Shown here: positions 1-8,594 of the stretch, in pieces
Layout: every line of letters starts with the position of its first letter
Numbering within the stretch: position 1 is the stretch's first letter
Assembly: GCF_000420365.1 (NCBI RefSeq)
Contig: NZ_ATUU01000006.1
Span: 1-38,340 of the forward strand
Direction: 5' to 3'
From: Weissella halotolerans DSM 20190
Lineage (GTDB): Bacteria; Bacillota; Bacilli; Lactobacillales; Lactobacillaceae
DNA: 38,340 nt
Made by a program: the position numbers and the translations under genes
Notes under the pieces: generated by a model
What the model saw: the letters and a program-made list of their open reading frames with translations, nothing else
Database searches by the model: none
Told to the model about the DNA's origin: nothing

Positions 1-120
1 GAGATTTCCCATTCAGAAATGAAGTAAGACCCCTCAGAGATGATGAGGTAGATAGGCTAGAAGTGGAAGCGTGGTGACACGTGAAGCGGACTAGTACTAA
101 TGGTTCGAGGACTTAACCAA
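1..120 (+). rRNA. 23S rRNA, 3' end (partial)
   Basis: The 3' terminal part of a large-subunit rRNA gene whose body lies left of the window. It shows the conserved terminal region, including 'GGACTAGTACTAATGG' and the usual Firmicutes end 'GAGGACTTAACCAA'. The 5S gene follows after an 85-base spacer and no tRNA gene lies between them. The mature 3' end is placed by similarity and may be off by a few bases. Confidence 0.95.
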
Positions 121-205
121 GTTGAACAAACGGTGTTAAGGCTCAAGGATAAATGAAGGCAAAAGCAAGCAATAAGATTCAGTTTTGAGAGACGTAAGTC
201 TCACG

Positions 206-322
206 TGTTGTGATGATGGCATTGAGGTCACACCTGTTCCCATACCGAACACAGAAGTTAAGCTCAATCGCGCCGAAAGTAGTTGGGGGATCGCTCCCTG
301 CGAGGATAGGGCGTCGCAACGC
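206..322 (+). rRNA. rrf: 5S rRNA
   Basis: A complete 5S gene of about 117 bases with the conserved core 'CCGAACACAGAAGTTAAGC'. The ends are supported by pairing: 207-215 (GTTGTGATG) can pair with 312-320 (CGTCGCAAC) to form helix I. It is the last gene of this rRNA operon and runs straight into a terminator. RNase M5, which trims 5S precursors, is encoded in this same window at 5620-6198. Confidence 0.96.
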
Positions 323-328
323 AAACTA

Positions 329-358
329 AAAGGGTCACCTACTGGGTGACCCTTTTTT
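329..358 (+). terminator. rRNA operon terminator
   Basis: Rho-independent terminator just after 5S. GGGTCACC (332-339) pairs with GGTGACCC (345-352) around a five-base loop, flanked by A's on the left and six T's at 353-358. Confidence 0.93.
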
Positions 359-375
359 ATTTAGTCTTTATAGGA

Positions 376-424
376 TCACTTAGTAAAATCACTGAGTAAA
401 TCACTGGGTAAATCACGATTAAAA
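376..424 (+). repeat. Short tandem repeats upstream of metG promoter
   Basis: Three units of the form TCACTnnGTAAA begin at 376, 389 and 401, and a decayed fourth (TCACGATTAAAA) begins at 413. The spacing is 13, 12 and 12 bases. They fill the space between the rRNA terminator and the metG -10 box. Function is unknown; they could be a regulator binding array or slippage debris. Confidence 0.6.
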
Positions 425-445
425 CAATACTTAATATAGAAAATT

Positions 446-454
446 TGCTATAAT
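446..454 (+). promoter_or_regulatory. Extended -10 promoter for metG
   Basis: TG-C-TATAAT at 446-454 is a perfect extended -10 element. No convincing -35 box is seen at 16-18 bases, which is common for extended -10 promoters. Transcription would begin near 461. The 65-base leader is too short for a T-box riboswitch and shows no T-box motif. Confidence 0.6.
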
Positions 455-526
455 TAAAGGCAAACACGTTTAATTACTAAATAAAATACGCGCTACTCAT
501 TTGTATCGCGGGAGGTAGAAAAATAT

Positions 527-2518
527 ATGACACAAGACCAGACTTTCTATATAACAACACCAATTTATTACCCTTCAGGTAAACTACACATTGGTAATAC
601 ATATACTACAGTTTTAGCGGATGCAGCAGCACGTTACCATCGACTACTGGGAGAAGATGTATACTTTTTGACGGGAACTGATGAGCATGGGCTTAAAATT
701 GAACAAAAGGCTGAAAAGCTACATATTTCCCCGCAGGATTATGTAGATAATATGGCTAAGGACATTCAAGACTTGTGGAAGTTGATGGATATCTCTAACG
801 ATGGGTTTATCAGAACTACTGATAAACAACATGAGGAGGCTATTCAAAAAATATTTGAAACCTTATTGGCAAAGGGTGATATTTACAAGGGTGAATATGA
901 AGGTTGGTATTCAGTAGATGATGAAGAGTACTTTACTGAATCACAATTAGCTGAAGTATACCGTGATGAAAATGGCAAGGTTACAGGTGGAAAGGCACCT
1001 TCTGGTCATGAAGTAGAGTTGGTCAAGGAAGAGTCTTACTTCTTCAAGATGAGCAAATATGCTGACTGGCTAGTTAATTATTATCAGGAACACCCTGACT
1101 TTATCGAACCAGCTAGTCGTATGCATGAGATGATTAGTAATTTCATCGAACCAGGTTTGGAAGATTTGGCGATTACCAGAACAGCCTTTAACTGGGGTAT
1201 TCCAGTACCTTCTGATCCAAAACACGTCGTTTACGTATGGATGGACGCATTATCTAATTATATTACGGCATTAGGCTATGATTCGAATGATACGACGTTG
1301 TTTGATAAATTTTGGCCAGCCAATGTTCAATTAGTTGGTAAGGAAATTGTACGTTTCCATACGATTTACTGGCCTATTATTTTGCATGCATTGGGTCTGC
1401 CACTACCTAAGAAAATTTTTGCACATGGGTGGCTGACGATGCGTAATGGAAAGATGTCAAAATCAAAGGGTAATGTTGTTTATCCTGATACGTTAGCTGA
1501 TCGTTATGGGATTGACGCAGTTCGTTATTATTTGTTGCGGGCGATGCCATATGCTAATGATGGCCTTTTCACTCCGGAAGACTTTGTTTCAAAGTTGAAT
1601 TATGATCTAGCTAACGATTTGGGTAATCTGTTGAATCGTACCATTGCGATGATTAATAAGTATACGGATGGCGTTATTCCTGCTTTAGATGCTGGTAATA
1701 CAGCCTATGATGCTGCTTTAGCGGATGTAGCTCAGTCAACCATTAAGGATTATAATGAGGCCATGCAAGGCTTGCGAACAGCTGATGCCTTAGCGGCAAT
1801 ATGGAAATTAGTCGCACGTGCTAATAAGTATATTGACGAAACGACCCCTTGGATTTTGGCTAAGGATGAAGCCCAGGCAGATAATCTAAAAACCGTGATG
1901 GCTAATTTAGCAGCAGCATTGCGGGTGATTGCTATTTTGTTACAACCTATATTGACGCATGCACCTAAAGAAATTCTGACTCAATTAGGGTTAAGTGATA
2001 GTGACTTAACGATTACGAACTTACAGTTTAATGATTTGCCAGTTGGCGGTAAAGTTATTAAGCGTGGTCAGCCAATTTTTCCTCGGGTAGATGTTGATGC
2101 TGAAGTTGCTTATATTCGTGAGCAGATGGCTGGCAAAAGTGCGATGACCAGTGTCAAAGCTGATGAACCTGAGGAACAGAAAGGCAAAGATATGATTGAA
2201 TTTGATGACTTTGATAAAGTAGAGTTACGGGTGGCACAAATCAAAGAAGTATCAGAAGTAGCCAAGTCTAAGAAGTTACTACGCTTTAAGTTGGATGATG
2301 GAACGACTGAAGGGCGGACCATTCTCTCAGGTATTAAGAAATACTATCCTGACTATAAAGCACTTGAAGGAAAGAAAGTTGCTTTTGTAGCTAATCTAAA
2401 GCCTCGTAAGATGATGGGTGAACTATCTGAGGGTATGATTCTGTCTGCAGAAAAGAATGATGTTGTTACTCTATCCTTTTTGCCTGATAGCATTGAAGTG
2501 GGCGCTGAACTAGGTTAG
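527..2518 (+). CDS. metG: Methionyl-tRNA synthetase
   Basis: Charges tRNA-Met with methionine in the cytoplasm. The 663-residue product has the class I signatures HIGN (residues 21-24, the HIGH box) and KMSKS (309-313), an anticodon-binding helical domain after about residue 360, and a C-terminal EMAP/Arc1p-like tRNA-binding domain from about residue 560 ('DFDKVELRVAQI'). The connective peptide region at 124-165 has no cysteines where zinc-binding MetRS forms have them. I recall the B. subtilis enzyme being the same, so I treat this as normal for the group. The ATG at 527 follows GGAGGT (511-516) at good spacing. It stands as a single transcription unit, with its own promoter and a terminator after it. 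Confidence 0.98.
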   Translation: MTQDQTFYITTPIYYPSGKLHIGNTYTTVLADAAARYHRLLGEDVYFLTGTDEHGLKIEQKAEKLHISPQDYVDNMAKDIQDLWKLMDISNDGFIRTTDKQHEEAIQKIFETLLAKGDIYKGEYEGWYSVDDEEYFTESQLAEVYRDENGKVTGGKAPSGHEVELVKEESYFFKMSKYADWLVNYYQEHPDFIEPASRMHEMISNFIEPGLEDLAITRTAFNWGIPVPSDPKHVVYVWMDALSNYITALGYDSNDTTLFDKFWPANVQLVGKEIVRFHTIYWPIILHALGLPLPKKIFAHGWLTMRNGKMSKSKGNVVYPDTLADRYGIDAVRYYLLRAMPYANDGLFTPEDFVSKLNYDLANDLGNLLNRTIAMINKYTDGVIPALDAGNTAYDAALADVAQSTIKDYNEAMQGLRTADALAAIWKLVARANKYIDETTPWILAKDEAQADNLKTVMANLAAALRVIAILLQPILTHAPKEILTQLGLSDSDLTITNLQFNDLPVGGKVIKRGQPIFPRVDVDAEVAYIREQMAGKSAMTSVKADEPEEQKGKDMIEFDDFDKVELRVAQIKEVSEVAKSKKLLRFKLDDGTTEGRTILSGIKKYYPDYKALEGKKVAFVANLKPRKMMGELSEGMILSAEKNDVVTLSFLPDSIEVGAELG

Positions 2519-2536
2519 GTTAACAAGAGTTTGATA

Positions 2537-2580
2537 GGGAGGGGTTCTGACATTTCTGGAGCCTCTCTCTTTGTTCTTTA
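2537..2580 (+). terminator. Terminator after metG
   Basis: A 12-bp stem with several G-T pairs: GGGAGGGGTTCT (2537-2548) with GGAGCCTCTCTC (2558-2569), nine-base loop, followed by a T-rich run. It ends 14 bases before the next start codon, so the next gene may depend on readthrough or on a promoter I cannot see. Confidence 0.65.
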
Positions 2581-2594
2581 TGGGAGGTTAAGTA

Positions 2595-4757
2595 GTGGAG
2601 ACATTTAACGTTATTGCTTTGGCCCTATTAGCAATAATTACGGCTAATTTACTTTCGCAGGTGATACCAAAAATTCCGCAGGCTTTTTGGCAAATCATAG
2701 CTGGAATTTTATTGGCCTTTGTACCCAATGTTCAGCAAGTCTTAACGATAAATCCTGAGTGGTTTATGATGTTGGTTATTGCACCATTGCTTTTTTATGA
2801 AGGTCAACATACGCGAGCGCGATTGATTTCTAAAAACTTTATTGCCATTATTCGCTTGGCAGGGATATTGGCAATTATCACCGTGGTCGCTGTAAGCCTT
2901 TTAACAAAAGGATTATTGGCATGGAGCTTGCCTGTTGCGGTGGCCTTAGCGGCAATTGTTACACCCACCGATGCAACAGCCTTGGATTCGGTAACTGCTG
3001 GTGTACGTATGCCAACTGGTGTTAAACGGGCCCTGAATTTAGAATCCTTATTTAACGATGCAAGTGGGTTAGTCGTCTTAGAACTGGCGCTGATTTGGTT
3101 AAATACTGGACACTTCTCTTTTTGGACCGGTTTGGCGACCTTTGTTCGGACCGCCTTTGGCGGGGCCCTATGTGGATTGATTCTAGGCTTGGTGCTAGTA
3201 TACGTAAGACAACACTTACTTAAATACCAGTTAAATGATTTGATGGCACAAATCATGATTCAAGTATTGAGTCCTGTTTTTATTTTTGCCTTGGCCGAAG
3301 CAGTGCATGTTTCTGGAATTATTGCGGTTGTAATCGCTGGAGTGGTACACAATGAAGAGCGTGATCGTACGCAATTTATGTCAACCAAGTTAACTAATCT
3401 TTCTAACCAGGTATGGAATATACTAGATCAATTATTAAACGGAACGGTTTTCGTTCTTTTAGGGATTGGATTAGTTAAAATTTTAGGTGAATTTCATGTA
3501 GAACATAGGGGTTATTGGATAAAAATGATCATCATTGGTTTAGTCATCTACGTCGCGATGGCTGGGGTGCGGTATGTTATGATACAGCAGATGCATTTAA
3601 CAGACGTTGATGATTTTTTATCCGCAAGTCCTACTGAACATCGACGTGAAGCCTTGGTTTTTGCAATTGGCGGCGTGCATGGGGCTATGACTATGGCCAT
3701 GGCCTTCTCCTTACCTTTTTATATTATGGGCAGTCATAGCTTTCCTCACCGTGATGAAATTTTATTTATCGCGACGATTGTTATTATGGCAAGTTTACTT
3801 GTTCCATTAATTAGTTTGCCGAAAATACTGCCACAGATTGAGCCTGACTATCAAGAAGATGAATATCAAAAATTCCACTTGCAGATGATTAATGCGGGAA
3901 TTGCTACCCTGGATAAGGCCCCAATTAGCCCAACGACTAAGAAAAAGGTTATGCAACAGTTGGAATCACAATTGGGATACAGACAAGAACACGTTGACCA
4001 AGCTGTACGACAGGAGGCAGCTGAACAATTACAAAAGGTGGAGTGGTTGGCTGTGACCCGGGCAGTACAAGCTGGTCAACTATCAAATGATGCTTTAATG
4101 TTGTATCGACGCTATGCTACGGCAAATCAGGAATGGGGTCTTACCGGAACGTGGGCAAAGATAAAGTTATGGTATCATCTACTAGTTCATAATGTACGAT
4201 TAAAAATAGAAGGTCACTTATCTGCAAAACAGCAAACTAAATTACAAGTTAAGCGCTTGAAAAAATTTATTGCGCAAGAAAGGGATAAACTAGCAGACTT
4301 ACCCCTTGATAAACAAAAGAAATTGCAAAAACAAATTGATTTGCAAATTACGTACTTAAAAAAGCGTGCCATGGAGATTAATAGTGATGCAGCCAGGCAG
4401 GAAATTAGGGGACACCGGAAACTAATCCGTTGGCGTCGGGCTTACCGAGATTTAGAAGAAATTTTACGACCAGCAGTAGATACTTATATTCAAATGTTAA
4501 CTGATCAAGGACAGCAACCAGGTTTGATAATGGCCATGCGTGAATTAGTTGCAAAGCGGGAACATCGGCTAGCTGATTCAGTTGAGGCAGATGAGACAGT
4601 GCAAGAAGCTTTGGTAAGTGCTTTGCAGGCAGAACTGAATTATATTCAAGATGAGCGAATGCAAGGTCATATGCCAGCTAGTTTGGCAAAAGATTTATAT
4701 GACGAAGTTAATGCAGCTCAGGCTGTGGCCTTAGCTAACACCTATGATGAAGAGTAA
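2595..4757 (+). CDS. CPA1-family Na+/H+ antiporter
   Basis: A membrane cation/proton exchanger, probably exporting Na+ (or moving K+) in exchange for H+. The first ~410 of 720 residues hold a dozen or so hydrophobic segments. Two CPA1 hallmarks are visible: 'TPTDATALDSV' near residue 122 and 'LFNDASGLV' near residue 152, the acidic ion-binding Asp-containing motif. The last ~310 residues are a hydrophilic, Lys/Gln-rich, probably helical cytosolic tail, larger than in minimal NhaP proteins and likely regulatory. The start is GTG at 2595 behind GGGAGGT (2582-2588). Ion specificity cannot be told from sequence. Confidence 0.9.
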   Translation: METFNVIALALLAIITANLLSQVIPKIPQAFWQIIAGILLAFVPNVQQVLTINPEWFMMLVIAPLLFYEGQHTRARLISKNFIAIIRLAGILAIITVVAVSLLTKGLLAWSLPVAVALAAIVTPTDATALDSVTAGVRMPTGVKRALNLESLFNDASGLVVLELALIWLNTGHFSFWTGLATFVRTAFGGALCGLILGLVLVYVRQHLLKYQLNDLMAQIMIQVLSPVFIFALAEAVHVSGIIAVVIAGVVHNEERDRTQFMSTKLTNLSNQVWNILDQLLNGTVFVLLGIGLVKILGEFHVEHRGYWIKMIIIGLVIYVAMAGVRYVMIQQMHLTDVDDFLSASPTEHRREALVFAIGGVHGAMTMAMAFSLPFYIMGSHSFPHRDEILFIATIVIMASLLVPLISLPKILPQIEPDYQEDEYQKFHLQMINAGIATLDKAPISPTTKKKVMQQLESQLGYRQEHVDQAVRQEAAEQLQKVEWLAVTRAVQAGQLSNDALMLYRRYATANQEWGLTGTWAKIKLWYHLLVHNVRLKIEGHLSAKQQTKLQVKRLKKFIAQERDKLADLPLDKQKKLQKQIDLQITYLKKRAMEINSDAARQEIRGHRKLIRWRRAYRDLEEILRPAVDTYIQMLTDQGQQPGLIMAMRELVAKREHRLADSVEADETVQEALVSALQAELNYIQDERMQGHMPASLAKDLYDEVNAAQAVALANTYDEE

Positions 4758-4801
4758 GTTAGGTTAATTTATAGAGAGTTAATAAGAAGGGGAGAAGTAA
4801 C

Positions 4802-5605
4802 ATGGCAATTTATGATCCAAAAAATCGGCCAGCAGCGGCCTATGACACACATGCACATTTAAATGAAGACAACTTCTGGCATGATGTTCCTGCCTATTGG
4901 GCACGAGCACAAGAATTTCAAATTAATGAAGTGAACGTTGTGGGTTATGATCAAGTAGGGAATGAACGAGCATTGGCTATAGCCCATGAATTTGAGAATG
5001 TGCATGCCATTATCGGTTTTCAACCTGAAGATGTGGCCTCAATGACGGATGAAGCTTTTGCACAACTTGAAGAAGATGCTCAAGATCCAGAGGTGGTTGG
5101 TTTGGGTGAAATGGGTTTGGATTATCATTGGCCTGATAATCCAAGTTCGACTGTACAAAAAGCTGCGTTAAACCGGCAATTAGAATTGGCTAGAGAATTA
5201 CACTTGCCGGTTACTATTCATTCGCGTGATGCATTTGAGGATACTTATGAATTATTAGCAGCTAACTCAATTGATCAATTTGGTGGTGTGATGCATTCAT
5301 TTTCGGGAGGACCAGCAGATGTTAAGCCCTTTTTAGACTTAGGTATGTATATTGGCTTTTCAGGAATGGTAACGTTTAAGAAAGCCAGTGAAATTCGAGA
5401 GGCGCTAAAGATTGTACCGTTAGATCGTATTCTAGTCGAAACGGATGCACCTTTCTTAGCACCAACGCCAATGCGTGGTAAGCAAAATGAACCTATGTAT
5501 GTACGATATACGGTACAGAAGATTGCTGATATTTTAGGCCTATCATATGATGAATTAGCTAATATTACGACAGAGAATGCCCACCGTTTATGGTTGAATA
5601 AGTAG
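4802..5605 (+). CDS. tatD: TatD-family metal-dependent DNase
   Basis: A TIM-barrel metal-dependent hydrolase of the TatD/YabD family (267 residues, usual length); family members act as 3'-5' exonucleases in DNA turnover. Metal ligands are visible in order: the HxH in 'DTHAHLN' near the N-terminus, the Glu in 'GLGEMGLDYH', the His in 'TIHSRDAF', the His of 'MHSFSGG', and the Asp in 'VETDAPFLAP'. The ATG follows AAGGGGAG. It heads the conserved set tatD-rnmV-rsmA, in which the genes nearly touch, so the three are almost certainly cotranscribed. Confidence 0.95.
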   Translation: MAIYDPKNRPAAAYDTHAHLNEDNFWHDVPAYWARAQEFQINEVNVVGYDQVGNERALAIAHEFENVHAIIGFQPEDVASMTDEAFAQLEEDAQDPEVVGLGEMGLDYHWPDNPSSTVQKAALNRQLELARELHLPVTIHSRDAFEDTYELLAANSIDQFGGVMHSFSGGPADVKPFLDLGMYIGFSGMVTFKKASEIREALKIVPLDRILVETDAPFLAPTPMRGKQNEPMYVRYTVQKIADILGLSYDELANITTENAHRLWLNK

Positions 5606-5619
5606 TCATGGGGGCTACC

Positions 5620-6198
5620 ATGAACCGAGTAAAAGAAGTAATTGTGGTTGAAGGACGGGCGGATACAGAAGCAATTAGACATGCCGTGGATGCCGATACA
5701 ATTGAGACTAATGGATCAGCCTTACCAGAGGAAACATTGGCTGCGATTCAACTTGCAGCACAGACACGTGGCGTAATTGTATTTACTGATCCAGATTTTA
5801 ATGGTGAGCGATTACGAAAATTAATAGCCGCCCAGGTGCCAGACGTGAAACATGCCTTTTTAACCAAATCTGAGGCAGGGTTACACGTGAAACATCATAG
5901 CCTAGGGATTGAATATGCTCAGCCTGATGATATTCAGCAGGCGTTATCACAAGTGTATACTTTGGACAAAGAGCCATCTGGGTTATCTGATATTACGCGT
6001 GCTGATTTACGAAAATTAGGCTTACTTGCAGGAGCTAATGCTGCAAGTAAACGACAAGCACTTGCTGAATACCTCCATCTTGGCTACGTAAATGGTAAGC
6101 AGTTATACAGTCGCTTACATATGTTTGGGCTTAAGTTAATTGATGTCCAACAAGCATTGTTGAGCCTAGGAGAAGATAAGGGGAAAGAAAATGAATGA
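5620..6198 (+). CDS. rnmV: Ribonuclease M5 (5S rRNA maturation)
   Basis: A Toprim-domain ribonuclease that cuts both sides of the 5S rRNA precursor. The N-terminal 'EVIVVEGRADTEAI' carries the Toprim Glu, and 'VFTDPDFNGERLR' carries the Toprim DxD-type motif. About 192 residues, usual for the family. I prefer ATG 5620 over ATG 5608: a G-run (5610-5614) sits five bases before 5620, while nothing like a ribosome site precedes 5608, and known family members begin about here. The gene starts 14 bases after tatD and overlaps rsmA by 8 bases. Confidence 0.94.
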   Translation: MNRVKEVIVVEGRADTEAIRHAVDADTIETNGSALPEETLAAIQLAAQTRGVIVFTDPDFNGERLRKLIAAQVPDVKHAFLTKSEAGLHVKHHSLGIEYAQPDDIQQALSQVYTLDKEPSGLSDITRADLRKLGLLAGANAASKRQALAEYLHLGYVNGKQLYSRLHMFGLKLIDVQQALLSLGEDKGKENE

Positions 6199-7087
6199 TG
6201 TACCAGATATTGCAACGCCATGGCGGACGCAGGCAATAATGAATCAGTTTGATATTGCCACTAAGAAGTCGTTAGGACAAAATTTTCTAACGGATACTCA
6301 AATCTTAGCCAAAATCGTAACTGCAGCTGATGTACAAGAAGATGATAACGTTATTGAGATTGGCCCGGGAATTGGTGCATTGACTGAGCAACTAGCGCGC
6401 AAGGCTGGACAAGTGGTAGCTTTGGAAATTGATGAGCGCTTAATCCCGGTCTTGGACCATACCTTGGCCCCTTATAAAAATGTTACAGTGCTCCAGGAAG
6501 ATGTGCTGAAGGTTAATTTAAAGCAGATGGTTATGGACAATTTTAACAATCCTGAGCGTCCTTTAAAGTTAGTAGCAAATCTACCTTACTACATCACAAC
6601 CGCTATTTTAATGCAGGTTTTGCAGGCTGACCTTAAGTTTGATAATATTGTAGTTATGATGCAAAAGGAGGTGGCTGATCGTCTGTCGGCTGCTCCAGGG
6701 ACGAAGGACTACGGGTCACTGACACTAGCCGTCCAATACCGCATGCAGGCTCATTTAGCTTTTACAGTGTCACGAACCTCTTTTATTCCTAGTCCAAATG
6801 TTGATTCTGCAATTGTTTCCTTAACACCAAGGAAACCGTTATCTGTACAGCCTACAAGTGAAGGTCAGTTATTTTCATTATTCAAAATTGGCTTTGCCAT
6901 GCGGCGAAAAACCCTTTGGAATAATTTAATCACTGGGTTTGGCAAGTCTGATACAATGAAGGAGAAGTTACGATTGGCGCTAACTAACGCACAAATTGAT
7001 CCGAAAATTCGTGCGGAGCGCTTAACGCTTGAGGACTTTATCACCCTTCAAAATGCACTCGCTCAGGCAGGGGTGTATAACGCTTAA
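6191..7087 (+). CDS. rsmA: 16S rRNA dimethyladenosine methyltransferase
   Basis: KsgA/RsmA, which dimethylates the two adjacent adenines near the 3' end of 16S rRNA using SAM, a late check in 30S assembly. The SAM-binding loop 'VIEIGPGIGALTEQLA' and the catalytic motif 'NLPYYITT' are both present, as is 'KKSLGQNFLTD' at the start of the fold. 298 residues, full length. Its start overlaps the end of rnmV by 8 bases, a sign of translational coupling. Loss of this enzyme gives kasugamycin resistance in other bacteria. Confidence 0.97.
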   Translation: MNDVPDIATPWRTQAIMNQFDIATKKSLGQNFLTDTQILAKIVTAADVQEDDNVIEIGPGIGALTEQLARKAGQVVALEIDERLIPVLDHTLAPYKNVTVLQEDVLKVNLKQMVMDNFNNPERPLKLVANLPYYITTAILMQVLQADLKFDNIVVMMQKEVADRLSAAPGTKDYGSLTLAVQYRMQAHLAFTVSRTSFIPSPNVDSAIVSLTPRKPLSVQPTSEGQLFSLFKIGFAMRRKTLWNNLITGFGKSDTMKEKLRLALTNAQIDPKIRAERLTLEDFITLQNALAQAGVYNA

Positions 7088-7136
7088 AACATAGCTAGTT
7101 TATTAATATTATTAAAAAGAAAGAAGGAATAAATTT

Positions 7137-8507
7137 ATGGATTCCGGTCCGTCTATAATTACTAATTTGATTGTAATCTTTGTTGTCTTGTTGTTGGCTG
7201 TTCTGTTTACATTGACAGAATACTCCTTAGTGAAAGTTCGGCCAAGTGCTTTGAAGGCACTGCAGGAGGAAGCATCAGGGCCAACCCCAAAAATTGATCG
7301 TGCACTGTTCATGTTAGAACACTTAACTGAATATTTATCAACGGCGCAGGTAGGGATTACCTTAACGTCCTTGATATTAGGTTGGATCGGTGAAAGCTTT
7401 ATTGCTGAGTTGATTTTGTCGACGCATATTTTGCCAGAAAGTATTGCGCGCACAGTATCATCTGTTACAGCCATCTTGTTATTTACCTTTATTCATGCGG
7501 TCTTTACTGACTTAGTACCTAAAAACATTGCGATTGATAAGCCGGCAAAGGTTTTGTTAATGATTGTACGGCCAGTAATGATGTTCCACGTTCTGTTTTA
7601 TCCGTTGATTTGGTTGTTTGATCGGACGGCGGCGGATGTCACAAAGTTATTAGGTTACAATGCACGCCCGGATGAAGATACTTATTCAGAAAATGAAATT
7701 CTTTCCTTATCTGCAGATGCGGCCGATGCAGGAGAAATTGATCCTGAAGATTTGCAATTCATGAAGCGGGCCTTTGAAATGAATGATAAGGTTGCTTCAG
7801 ATATTATGATCGATCGGACACAATTATCAGTCGTTGATGTTACCGCAAGTATTCAAGAAGCCTTAAATCTTTACTTAGAAGACAAGTTTTCAAGAATTCC
7901 GGTGGTTGCTAACAATGACAAGGATAAAATTTTAGGCTACGTTTACATTTATGACTTGGTCCGTCAAGGACGAATTAATATGAATTCACCCGTTAGAATT
8001 ATCCTGCGTAACCTGCCAAATGTATCTGAGACCCAACCGATTACCGATGTCTTGCAAGAAATGATTGAGCACCGGGTCCCAATGGTGGTAGTTAAGGATG
8101 AGTATGGTGGTACCTCGGGAATTGTGACCGATAAGGATATTTATGAAGAATTATTTGGTACTGTACGAGATGAAGTCGATGATGTAGCAGATGACTTGGT
8201 ACGTAAACTAGGGGCAGATGATGATGGTAATATGCATTATCGCGTATCTGGTAAAATGACTCTATATGACTTTGAGCGTTTCTTCCATGAAACATTACGG
8301 ACATTTGAAGATTCAGAGATGGTAACACTGACTGGTTATATGTTAGATAATTATCCTGATTTAACGGTTGGTAAGCCTATTCAAATTGCTAATTTCTCAA
8401 TTACACCCTTAGATTTTAAGGATGCATATATTAGTAACTTTAAGGTTGTTGCTTATCCATTAACTGATGAGAATAATAGTGATGTCGTAGAAAGTCAAAA
8501 CAATTAA
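7137..8507 (+). CDS. CNNM/CorC-type membrane protein (first of a tandem pair)
   Basis: A 456-residue member of the 'hemolysin C / CorC' family (B. subtilis YhdP, YrkA type), members of which are linked to Mg2+ or cobalt export and homeostasis. Order of domains: DUF21/CNNM membrane domain with three or four helices (residues ~1-200), a CBS pair (~215-335, ending in 'DEYGGTSGIVTDKD'), and a CorC/HlyC C-terminal domain (~350-445). The 'hemolysin' name is historical. ATG 7137 follows GAAGGA. It is the close paralogue of the gene at 8595, with a terminator and a new promoter between them. The substrate is not proven by sequence. Confidence 0.92.
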   Translation: MDSGPSIITNLIVIFVVLLLAVLFTLTEYSLVKVRPSALKALQEEASGPTPKIDRALFMLEHLTEYLSTAQVGITLTSLILGWIGESFIAELILSTHILPESIARTVSSVTAILLFTFIHAVFTDLVPKNIAIDKPAKVLLMIVRPVMMFHVLFYPLIWLFDRTAADVTKLLGYNARPDEDTYSENEILSLSADAADAGEIDPEDLQFMKRAFEMNDKVASDIMIDRTQLSVVDVTASIQEALNLYLEDKFSRIPVVANNDKDKILGYVYIYDLVRQGRINMNSPVRIILRNLPNVSETQPITDVLQEMIEHRVPMVVVKDEYGGTSGIVTDKDIYEELFGTVRDEVDDVADDLVRKLGADDDGNMHYRVSGKMTLYDFERFFHETLRTFEDSEMVTLTGYMLDNYPDLTVGKPIQIANFSITPLDFKDAYISNFKVVAYPLTDENNSDVVESQNN

Positions 8508-8520
8508 CTACTAAAAGCTA

Positions 8521-8547
8521 AAAAGCGCTCTTAAAGAGCGCTTTTTT
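8521..8547 (+). terminator. Terminator between the two CNNM genes
   Basis: GCGCTCT (8525-8531) pairs with AGAGCGC (8535-8541) around TAA, extended by A's on the left and a T6 run at 8542-8547. Strong and compact. Confidence 0.92.
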
Positions 8548-8555
8548 GGTATACT
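8547..8555 (+). promoter_or_regulatory. Extended -10 promoter for second CNNM gene
   Basis: TG-G-TATACT at 8547-8555, directly after the terminator T-run, forms an extended -10 element. No good -35 is seen because the region is occupied by the terminator stem. It would let the second paralogue be expressed independently. Confidence 0.5.
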
Positions 8556-8594
8556 TTCATGTAGTAGGTATTTTATAGAAAGTAGGTTTTTCAC

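Noticed and set aside
124-173. MetRS without zinc cysteines as a novelty
   Set aside because: Residues 124-173 of the metG product lack the zinc knuckle, but as far as I recall Bacillus-type MetRS also lacks it, so this is ordinary.
136-324. 62-codon minus-strand open frame over the 23S-5S spacer and 5S gene
   Set aside because: It is antisense to 5S rRNA with no ribosome site and no recognisable protein features.
360-526. T-box or SAM riboswitch before metG, and a T-box before lysS
   Set aside because: Both leaders are too short and show neither the T-box antiterminator sequence nor a SAM-type fold.
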